A program made the position numbers and the translations under genes. 27,931 nt of DNA from Gryganskiella cystojenkinii (Eukaryota > Mortierellomycota > Mortierellomycetes > Mortierellales > Mortierellaceae): the NCBI GenBank assembly GCA_015852425.1, contig JAAAIG010000046.1, positions 58,004-85,934 on the forward strand, given 5' to 3'. The notes under the pieces are model-generated. The model was given only the letters and a program-made list of their open reading frames with translations. It did not search any database and was not told where the DNA came from. Below, one piece after another: positions 19,807 through 27,931 of the stretch. Position 1 is the first letter of the stretch; every line of letters begins with the position of its first letter.

Positions 19807-21915
19807 CTACATATCTACAGGAAACCACTCGCCGTAGAGGTTAGGCCTCTTGCTGGTGACAAAGTCGTCATAGGCTTGGCGCATCTGACCCATCCAGCTT
19901 TGAGGATCGATCGGCGTGAGCCAGTTGTTGTGCCAGTGGTACGCATAAGCGCCTGTAAAAAAGACCTCCGGGCCAGCCGTGAAGTCCTTGTTGTTCTTGT
20001 TGATGTTGGATTGGGTAGGTATGTCGTTATCGTTTTCATTATAACTATCATTATCGGTCATGACCATCAAGTTGGCAGGTGCCGCGGATGGACAGACGGC
20101 ATTGGCACCGCCAAAGAAGGCATCTGGGAAAGTATGGAGATCTTCCACCATTTTGTCCGTGTCCTCGGTGTTCTTGGTCTCTTTCCTGTCCACGCGGAGC
20201 CAAAGGGGGTCAAAGAAGGCAGGAGGCATCATGACCAACCCATTACCCTCGATTTTACTGTCCTCCGGTCGGAGGTATTGTCGTAGACGAGCAGGGTGAT
20301 AGATCTCATCCGGTCGCATCTCACCCCGCTTGGCCAAGGATTGCAATCTGCGGCGACTGGCCGTTGTGTTCGAACCGGTGGGTCTTGAGGAAATCTCAGA
20401 GTTCTTCTTTCTATTGTGCACTTTCGATGGTGAGGACCCTTCTGGATCTTCATTCTCGCCGTCATGAGGCTCCTCCTCTGTCTCTTCATCTTCGTTCATC
20501 TCGGCATCTTGCTCATCTAGCTCTTGTTGTCGCAGCATGGCCTCCAGGCGTTTCTTCTCCATGATCTCAATCTCTCTGGCCTTGGCACCATCCAGAATCC
20601 GTCGCGCGACTGACGAACCTGGCAAGAGTCTTAAGATCGCGGTATTGTACATCCGGGTGTTGCTCCACTCGTAAGCAAACTCGATCTCTGAGTCATAGAA
20701 CGGGGTCATGTCTCTGAGCAAGACGACATCTGCGTCCAAATACACCCCACCATTTCGGTTCAGGATCAGGAATCGGGCTTCGTCCGAGAGTGCGACCGGT
20801 TTTACTTCCTCTGTTGGTATCTCTGTCGGTCTCGCTGCTTGTGATTCTGGACCGTTGTTTCTATTGTGATCGGCAGCAAATGGGGCTGCTCCCTCTGATC
20901 CGTAAGAGTAGGCGAGTTCGGCAGCTTGATCCCAAGGGTGGATAAAGATGTGACGGTTCAAGGGCTCCTGAACCAACGGCGCGGCAAATTCGTTCTGGAG
21001 GTAATCTTCAGGAACTCCGCCGGGCAGATCCGCAGAATCGATCCAGAGATGTAACCGAGATCGATCCAGGGGTTGTGTAAATAGGAACGCATGAGCGTTC
21101 AATGAGAGTTTGTCTGTGATGGGACCTCGCCAAAAGACATGAAAATCCATGAAGTTTGTCGCAGACGCCGAGTCGTTCGCGTCGCCATCGGCTCCAGAAG
21201 AAGACGAAGAAGAAATGGATTTTCCCTTATTTTTAGGAACCGACGGCAAGGTTTTGATTAAGCTCGTGGCGGAGGAGGAAGTTGTTGAGGGGATAAGATA
21301 TTGATGCTCTTTTGAGAGCGCGTCGAGGCAATAAGCCGAGGTATGAAAGAGGCGATTGCAAGGCTCTTCTAGGGCTGTGAGGTTCACGATCCAATAAGGA
21401 GGCGGGCGTTCAAGAAAGAGAGGATGTTGAGTTGTTTTTACTGGTTCAGAAAAGCTGTTGTTGACGCCATTGCCTCTGGTGTTCTTCTTGTTAACAAATT
21501 CGATCCAGTCGTTATAGGACTCAAACGCTGTGGTCGGTGGTGTCAAAGAATCCTTTGGCGTGTTGCAGAAGGACACAAAGGCGTCAGCGTGAAGCTTGGC
21601 TACACGAGCATTGTTGTCCGTTGGGGGTTTGTTGTTGGAGATTGGTCGTTCTTGTTGATGTGGAGGGCCATTGACAAAAGGTTGACTGGAAGAGTGTTTA
21701 CTCGTTTGTTCTTGGTGTTGTTGTTGCTGTTGTTGAGAGGATGTGTACAGGGTCGAGTCGTGTTGATCTCTGGCAGTGTCGAGAGGTGGGTACGTATTTT
21801 CCGCGCCAGTGTAAAGGTAGTTAAGATCGGTCGAGAGCGAGAGGTAAGAGATCGTGGCAAAGGCAGATACTACAGCCAGGACAGTAACTGCCCGATACTG
21901 CAATATCAACGGCAT
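19807..21915 (-). CDS. Type II membrane glycosyltransferase, GT32-like
   Basis: A single-exon gene of about 702 residues. The first in-frame ATG gives PLILQYRAVTVLAVVSAFATISYLSL-type sequence: a short cytosolic tail and one membrane anchor, as in Golgi type II glycosyltransferases. A Gln/Ser/Asn-rich stem follows. The catalytic core shows FHVFWRGPITDKLSL, then ALSDEARFLILNRNGGVYLD and the metal/nucleotide-sugar DxD motif, D394-A-D396, in the GT32 (Gly-sugar, OCH1-type) setting. After the core comes a charged, Glu/Asp-rich insert of about 70-80 residues, then YHPARLRQYLRPED, and a conserved-looking end FTGAYAYHWHNNWLTP. The donor and acceptor sugars cannot be told; OCH1-like mannosylation is only one option. 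It is divergent from the ADAM gene. Confidence 0.85.
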   Translation of the reverse strand: MPLILQYRAVTVLAVVSAFATISYLSLSTDLNYLYTGAENTYPPLDTARDQHDSTLYTSSQQQQQQHQEQTSKHSSSQPFVNGPPHQQERPISNNKPPTDNNARVAKLHADAFVSFCNTPKDSLTPPTTAFESYNDWIEFVNKKNTRGNGVNNSFSEPVKTTQHPLFLERPPPYWIVNLTALEEPCNRLFHTSAYCLDALSKEHQYLIPSTTSSSATSLIKTLPSVPKNKGKSISSSSSSGADGDANDSASATNFMDFHVFWRGPITDKLSLNAHAFLFTQPLDRSRLHLWIDSADLPGGVPEDYLQNEFAAPLVQEPLNRHIFIHPWDQAAELAYSYGSEGAAPFAADHNRNNGPESQAARPTEIPTEEVKPVALSDEARFLILNRNGGVYLDADVVLLRDMTPFYDSEIEFAYEWSNTRMYNTAILRLLPGSSVARRILDGAKAREIEIMEKKRLEAMLRQQELDEQDAEMNEDEETEEEPHDGENEDPEGSSPSKVHNRKKNSEISSRPTGSNTTASRRRLQSLAKRGEMRPDEIYHPARLRQYLRPEDSKIEGNGLVMMPPAFFDPLWLRVDRKETKNTEDTDKMVEDLHTFPDAFFGGANAVCPSAAPANLMVMTDNDSYNENDNDIPTQSNINKNNKDFTAGPEVFFTGAYAYHWHNNWLTPIDPQSWMGQMRQAYDDFVTSKRPNLYGEWFPVDM

Positions 21916-24005
21916 AATCGAGAGGTATGTATCCTTTGGCAAAGAGGAATTTGGGTTGATGGTGCAACGATAAGGAAATTTTGGGCGTGTGGTGCAAAAA
22001 GTTTAGACTTGTGAGCTCATTTAAAAAAGATGATTTGGTTGATGGAGAAATAAAGATGAATGCGAGTGCGTGAATGAGAGAGAGAGATGAACGAGTGAAA
22101 AAGAAAAAACGAAGGGGAAGAGGAATAGTCATACCTTTGACTGTTACAAACGATGACAGATAAGACGACGGCGATTGGAAGGTGGAATTGTTGATTGCTG
22201 AACAGCGGCCTTCACTGTGGACCACAATCATGAAGCGAAACAATGATCATTTTGCGATCATTACCTCTTTTTAATTTTAGTGGCGTTATTGAAAAGATAG
22301 GCTCATACGGATCTTTCTTCGTTTGCGATAAATTTCACCGCGAATCGAACAAAAAGAACATCAAGAAGGAAACCTTGGAAACCAACAACAAACACCCCTA
22401 GCCCTTCCTCGTCACTCTCACTTCGCCGTGCGCTTGATGGGCGGGAAACTTGAGAAAATTGATCCGAACTTCATTTTGTCTTGAGAGCTTTCTATTGAAT
22501 CCCTGGGTTTGGCTTTCGTTTTTTTCCTTGCATGCGATTTTCTCAATCCGCCCTCGTGGTTGGCGAAGGAGGGGAGGTTCGTTATGCTCGAGGCGCAAAA
22601 AAAGTTAAAAATACCTCCTCTTTCCACAGAGCACCGTTTCGAGATGCAAGACGTGAATGTCCTACGTTCAGGTTCCCTCAATTCCTTGGGAAGCATTTTG
22701 ATTGGCAATGGAAAAGGAGGGTACCGATCGTCCTGTAGCTCTCCAGAGGGGCAATCGAGTTTGCACCACCTCTCCTTTTATTTCCAGAATAGAACGCGTC
22801 GTCTAGGAAATCAAAATGAGCTCATACAAAAAGGAAACACCAAACCTTGCAGAGCACACATCGCACTGTTCTCCACCACGATGCACACGGAGAGATGTTT
22901 CGCAAATACATCTGCTTTTGGAGACAGTCTAGCAATAGTCTGCCAATGTCGATTTAAAGGTCGACCTGAGGGCTGTGGGTTGTTTTTAAAGAGGTTAGAC
23001 CGATCAACTGACGTGTCCCCCTATTCTTGTAAGCATGACATTTTTGTTGTGTTGTTGGCAGTTTTCTTTCCAGCAGAACAACTGGGCAGTGACCAGCAGC
23101 GTATGTAAAAGATACCGATATCCCAAAGGCGCAGATATGAGGCTGTGCGATAGAGCGGGAGACGTGAAAGGTCTCGCCGTCAATCTAGAGATTTTTACAG
23201 AGACAAACAACATGACCAGCTGGTCAAACAGCCGCTCCACCGAACAGCAACCACCCTGCTGGTTTTTTATGTTGCAGATGTCTTATCTTGCGGAGTGTGG
23301 TTCGATATTTCGTACCCGGTAAGTCAAAGGACAGCCTTCCTCGATTCCAGGGTCCCCAGGACAGTCATTGTATGAGACGACTTGTTTTAAAAGCACACGG
23401 CAGCAACAGGGCTGTTGTTGTTTTTTATTTTGTTCTTGACTACTGCCTCTCCAAAACATAAAAAAAGAGAAGGCAAAGATAAAAATATCTTTTTTTCATC
23501 GCCCAGGAACACGGCAGTGAGACCTTTTTTTGTTCATCCAAATTTCCAGGGACACTCCTTTTTTTCTACATGAATCTAGCACGCACATTATCATTTTGAC
23601 CCTGTTGAGCGCCCAGGGACAGACAAACAGATACAAAATGACGACCTGTTTTTGATCCCTGGAAAAAGGAAGCGCCGGACGTTGAATGCTCTCTCTTTCT
23701 CATTGTCTTCATTCATTCAATCATTCTCTTGCCTTCATTCCTCCTTTCAACATCCCAGTCATTGCAGGCTTGTCCGTGCATTTACAATCATTCGCATCCA
23801 CCACAACCCTCGGCATTTCACGGACACAGCCCAGACTCGCCAGCCCGCGCCCCTATCTCACTCAGCCTAGCCCTTTGCCTCATTCTATCCTCATTCATTC
23901 GACTTTCCTCGACACCTCCGCTGTCTCACCGATTCACTTCACTGCCCTTCTACCCTACTCTCTCTCTACTCGTCGACCTTTACAACCACCCATAGACGTC
24001 GCTAA
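21916..24005. other. Large divergent intergenic region, GT32 / ADAM
   Basis: About 2.1 kb separate the start codons of the two divergent secretory-pathway genes. The part near ADAM (23690-24000) is a C/T-rich leader with CATTCATTCATTC-like runs. Between 23347 and 23663 several CCAGG(G/A)ACA-like elements recur. A small inverted repeat AATGATC/GATCATT lies at 22242-22262, and another, CAACAG/CTGTTG, at 23404-23417. The longest open frame (22509-23108, plus) starts at TTG and has no motif. I find no supported gene, tRNA or mobile element here. Confidence 0.5.
23347..23663. repeat. Dispersed CCAGG(G/A)ACA-like elements
   Basis: CCAGGG or CCAGGAACA/CCAGGGACA-type words occur at about 23347, 23356, 23503, 23546 and 23613 on plus, with an inverted copy (TCCCTGG) at 23657-23663. 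ACACGGCAG also occurs twice, near 23396 and 23509. They lie 340-660 bases upstream of the ADAM start codon. Spacing is irregular, so this is a motif cluster and not a tandem array. Confidence 0.5.
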
Positions 24006-27000
24006 ATGGTCACGTCAGTACGATCCACAACAGTCTTTGTCCTGTTGTCGGTCCTGGCCTTATCCTCAACATGGACAAGTTTAGTACAAGGTACTGTTAC
24101 CTTCGCTGGGACTGCAGGAACTCCATTGTCTTGACAAATATCCTTGGATTAGGCACATGGAACCGCACTTCGAGCACTTCACTTAATTTCACGGATATAA
24201 AAAGCTGACAACTGTCCCTCTCCCTCTTCAATAATGTCAGCGCACTCTTCGTCTTGGCCAACCATCACTCGGTCTGAACATATCGTTGACCTTCGCCACG
24301 ATGTTCTTCCCAGAAATACCGCTGCAGCAGCGGCTCTACCGTTTTCAAAGCGCAGCAGTTTCTTGGACCTGGCCGAGGACACAGTCTCGAAACATGACAC
24401 TGTTCGACTGGCCTTCTCGGCCTTCAACACCACGTTTCACTTGTACCTGGAGCCGAATCATGACCTCATCCACCCCGAGGCGACCCTTGGAGACGACGTA
24501 GATTTTGATGACATCAAGGCCTTTCGAGGTGTCGTAATCCAAGATAGTTTTCATGCGGACCGCAAATGGAACTGGGCCCTGACGACCTCTAGGATGGAGA
24601 AACGGACAATCGAACATATGCTTCATGAGGAAGGCGTCCTTGGATGGGCACGCATGATGATTGAACAGGACGACGACGACAGTGCAACGGGAAGGTAAAG
24701 AGGCTGTTTGAGAAGTGGTCATGTGTTTTGTTGTTTCCATTATTCCGTGGAGCTCTTCTTTTTTTTTATATCAATTTATTTTGTTTGTTTGTTCCACGGC
24801 GTGGTTCTGACACTGTTCGTTTTTCCATCTCTCTCTCTCCCTTTTTTTCAATCTCAGGGCGAAGACAAACAACGGCCTGGTGCTCCGAGGCGCTTTCATG
24901 GTCAACAACGATGTATATCATGTTACAACAGGACAACATTACCGAGTTCAAAAACGATCAGATGATGCCGTTCCTTCATCCTTTTCACCCACACACTCGA
25001 GTCTCGTCATTTATCGCGACTCGGACCTCTACAAAGCACCAACCCTCATGCGAAAACGCAGCAAGAGAGGCGATGACGGACAGCAACAACAAAATTCTTG
25101 TGGCGCCAACAGTTTACTCAATCAGGACCAGGAACGATCATCCGACAATACGTTTGAGTATTATTACCCTCCGAACAGGACGTTGACGATCCCGGCTTCA
25201 GGATTTGGCGAGGGTCTGGATCTGAGTTCCTCGTGGTCTGATATGCTTAAATCATCCATGTTGTCCAAGCGTCAGGTTGCTGTCAAAGTCGCAGGACCCA
25301 ACCCAGTACCCGAAGGCTGCCCTGCGAACCGTCTTGTCAACTACATGGTAAGTTTGCATGGGGACTGGATTACTGAAAAGTTCTGGTGCCGGCCAGTTTC
25401 TTGATTATTTATGCTAATAATGATTATCTCATATGTCGCTTTTTTTTTTTGGCACTGTATAAAGGGTGTCGCTGCGGACTGTACTTATGTCAGGAACTAT
25501 GGTGGTGCCGCCTTGGCACGAAAACAGATCTTTGCCGATTTCAACACTGCCTCAGGAATCTATGAAAGCACCTTCAACGTGGCCCTAGGGGTGATCGCAC
25601 TCAACATCACCACGGACAATTGCCCTACAACCCCCGTCAAGGGCGAAGAATGGAACCAGGATTGTTCCGGCACCTATACTATTGATCAACGTCTAAGTGA
25701 TTTCAGTTTCTGGCGAGGACAAGACGGCAGGAGTAACGATGGAGCAGGACTCTGGCATCTGATGACGAAATGCAACTCTGGTGCGGTCGTTGGCATCGCC
25801 TGGACAAAGACCCTCTGTCAGATGAAGACAAATGCCCAGGGTCAAGGATCCAGTCTTCAATACACGGCGGGGACAGGTGTCTCGTCCGTGACCCCGAACG
25901 AATGGATGGTCGTGGCACACGAGATTGGACATGGATTTGGGGCTATTCACGATTGTACGACTCAGTATTGTCCCAACCCGAGCGGTCAATGTTGTCCACT
26001 CTCGACCACGACCTGTGATGCGGGAGCCCAGTTCATTATGAACCCCTCGGAAACAACTGCGACAAAAGTATTTTCTCCTTGTAGTATCAAGGCCATCTGT
26101 GGGACCATCCAGAGTTCCTCGGGTCAATGTCTTCAACCTCCAGGAACCCGTAGCACTCAGAGTTCCGAGACCAATATCTGTGGAAACGGACTCAAAGAAG
26201 CTGGCGAGGATTGTGACTGTGGCTCTGCGGACGATTGTGCCAAGGACCCGTGTTGCGACGGAACGACCTGCAAGTTCAAGGGCGGCGCGGTCTGTGATGA
26301 TACGAACGATGACTGTTGCCAAAACTGTCAACTGCGCCCCGCCGGTCAGGTCTGTCGCCAAGCCATCTCGGAATGTGATGTCCAGGAGGTCTGCTCAGGC
26401 ACCAACGCGACTTGTCCACCAGATGTTAGAATCGCGAACGAGACCCCTTGCAAGGGCAACGGTAACATGACTGGACTACAATGCGCCAACGGTGTCTGCA
26501 CCTCTCGCGATCTGCAATGTCAACAACAGGACCGACAGGGGATCACGAAGGCTTGTGGAGCGTCCAACTCTTGTGATTTGCTCTGTAACGACCCCTCGAG
26601 CTCACTGTCGTGTATGCAAGTTCCAGGTACATATTTCATGGATGGCACCTCTTGTGGGTTCGGCGGAACATGCACTCGGGGCAGCTGTGAGTACAGCAGT
26701 GGTATCCAGGGTGTCTTGAATTGGGCTCGGAACCATCTCTCGATCGTGATCCCTGTCGGCTGTCTAATCGGTCTGATTTTGCTTTGTTGTATCTGGAGTT
26801 GTTGCTGTTCACGATGGTTTGATAACCGACGTCAACGCAAGATGATGGTCCCAAAACCGCCAGGCCTTGTCAACACTGGAGGCAGTTTTACTCATGGTGG
26901 CGCTCGGTCCATGTCGAACCGCACCGGCCCTCAACCACCGACCTATGGCGTCGATACGGTTCAGGGTGCAAGACACGGTGAACAATCGTATCCCTTGCAG

Positions 27001-27453
27001 AGTTTATCCCCACCTCCACCGGTGTATTACGATCCGACTGTGATGTCTGCACACACCCGGGAGGAACAAGATCTTCAGAAGGCACTGGAGGAAAGCCGGT
27101 TAGAACATGAACGGGATCAACAACGACGGTCCAGCAGTTTCAGACACAGTCATGCGACCTCTGTCGAGTCCAATGGACCTGCGTCGCCGCCGGGAACCTT
27201 TTCTTCACGTCAGCAACAACTCAGTCAGCAGCAGCGGCAGCCATCGCCCGTGCAGGCGCCAAGGAACGGAACTGGAGTGACGTTTACACCTTTGCTCCCC
27301 GCGACAGGGGGACCTGGGTCGCCAGATTATTCGTCTCGTCGCGAGAACAATTACAGTCAGAGCAGTAACAACAGTCGCGATCGTGATGGCGGTAGCCAAG
27401 GCAGTCCGAATGGTACGAGGAAAGGCGGGTACTCGCCATCAGGAAGATACTAG
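24006..27453 (+). CDS. ADAM-family membrane metalloprotease (fungal adamalysin)
   Basis: A zinc endopeptidase of family M12B (ADAM), expected to sit in the plasma or endomembrane and cut extracellular or lumenal protein domains. Exons: 24006-24090, 24241-24694, 24858-25347 and 25465-27453, all GT-AG and in phase, about 1005 residues. Order: signal peptide (1 to about 28), M12B-type propeptide (RLAFSAFNTTFHLYLEPN), dibasic processing sites (RKRSKR at 245-250 and a later SKR), metalloprotease domain with HEIGHGFGAIHD (495-506) and Met-turn FIMNP, disintegrin domain from about 582 (CGNGLKEAGEDCDCG, then SECDVQEVCSG), Cys-rich region, and a transmembrane helix at about 768-790 followed by CCC. 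The cytoplasmic tail is Pro/Ser/Gln-rich with PPTY (834-837), PPVY (861-864) and a UIM-like EEQDLQKALEESRLE (876-890). All active-site residues are present, so it should be catalytic. Confidence 0.94.
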
Positions 27454-27931
27454 TTTTCATATTTTTGTGTACCATATACCTCTATCTTATTAAAAAATAT
27501 CATGTATTTTTTCAAGATACTGAAGTTCATATCAGCTCGCCTTCTCCAAACCTATGCTAAGTTGGAAAAAAGAACGCTTTGTAAAGCTCACAAGCATGAA
27601 GACAAGTCAACACGAGAATAAGTCTTTCCATGTGCGTATCGTTTGTTTGGCTCTTCCTCTCCGTCACTATCAACCTTTATCAATCCTCTCTTCGTTTCTT
27701 TTCGGTGATAGGTATCCTCATCCCACTAGAATACGAATACAAGGAATCCCCCAAGATCTCAGCCATTTTTCAGGAACCTTTACAGTTGACTCGTTATCAA
27801 ATCGTCCTTATTCTTGCGTTTTGCAGCCCGGGCCTTTCCTAAAGAAATGAATGAAAAACAATTAATCTAACCGCCAACCCATTTTTACCTTCCTTTTTGG
27901 GCGACTTAACCGCCGACCATCTTTTTTTGCT
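27454..27931. other. ADAM 3' flank, no gene seen
   Basis: Beyond the ADAM stop lies an ATTAAA poly-A-like hexamer at 27489-27494 (36 bases after the stop) and A/T-rich sequence. The open frame at 27554-27850 has no motif and competes with an equally long frame in another phase, so it is not called. The window ends in polypyrimidine sequence. Confidence 0.45.

Noticed and set aside
19139..19837. 232-codon plus-strand open frame
   Set aside because: It starts at GTG, translates low-complexity purine/pyrimidine tracts and runs into the 3' end of the opposite-strand GT32 gene.
22242..22262. Inverted repeat AATGATC/GATCATT
   Set aside because: Seven-base arms with a seven-base loop are too short to support a terminator, attachment site or transposon end.
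22317..22365. TTCGATTCG-like word suggesting a tRNA T-loop on the minus strand
   Set aside because: No acceptor or anticodon stem can be folded around it.
22509..23108. 199-codon plus-strand open frame between GT32 and ADAM
   Set aside because: It starts at TTG, has no recognisable motif, signal or splice partner, and its composition looks like translated non-coding DNA.
27554..27850. 98-codon plus-strand open frame after ADAM
   Set aside because: No motif, and a similar-length frame exists in another phase; a spliced gene entering from beyond the window cannot be excluded.

Overview
This is a nuclear fungal window. Its protein-coding genes carry short GT-AG introns of roughly 70-250 bases, and the proteins are rich in Ser/Thr, Gln, Asp/Glu and His/Gly homopolymer stretches. 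Leaders and intron ends are polypyrimidine-rich, and there is one eukaryotic tRNA gene. The combination of a fungal ADAM protease, a STRIPAK subunit and intron-dense genes suggests an early-diverging filamentous fungus, perhaps Mortierella-like. That placement is inference only; no marker in the window settles it. No operon, plasmid, phage, CRISPR or transposon signal was seen.

Layout. 1-992: non-coding window edge that opens with a poly-G run. 993-1064 (-): tRNA-Met(CAT). 1310-5453 (-): an eight-exon Far11/STRIP-type STRIPAK subunit. 5845-7716 (+): an FGGY sugar kinase (D-ribulokinase type), divergent from Far11 across 391 bases. 7717-9120: intergenic, with a 13-base minisatellite and a doubtful small secreted-protein locus. 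9121-12189 (+): a ten-exon tyrosyl-DNA phosphodiesterase, TDP1, with both HxK motifs. 12994-15309 (+): a four-exon zinc alcohol dehydrogenase of the cinnamyl-alcohol/ADH6 type with a long serine-rich N-terminal extension. 15426-15435: a run of ten Ns. 15715-18219 (-): a zinc-finger protein that, if spliced as read here, joins a Zn2Cys6 cluster to two C2H2 fingers. 19807-21915 (-): a single-exon, type II membrane GT32-like glycosyltransferase. 24006-27453 (+): a four-exon ADAM metalloprotease with a transmembrane segment and a cytoplasmic tail holding two PPxY motifs and a ubiquitin-interacting-type motif.

The genes look like an ordinary chromosomal neighbourhood, not a pathway cluster. Their roles (signalling scaffold, sugar phosphorylation, DNA-adduct repair, aldehyde reduction, transcription, glycosylation, ectodomain processing) do not form one system, so I do not claim a new multi-gene system. 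The best novelty candidates are single proteins: the ADAM tail that appears wired to ubiquitin machinery, and the Zn2Cys6/C2H2 fusion. A non-canonical GC-AG intron abutting the second catalytic motif of TDP1, and a cluster of CCAGG(G/A)ACA-like repeats upstream of the ADAM gene, are smaller leads. Exon boundaries were derived by hand from splice sites, reading phase and family conservation, without transcript data.
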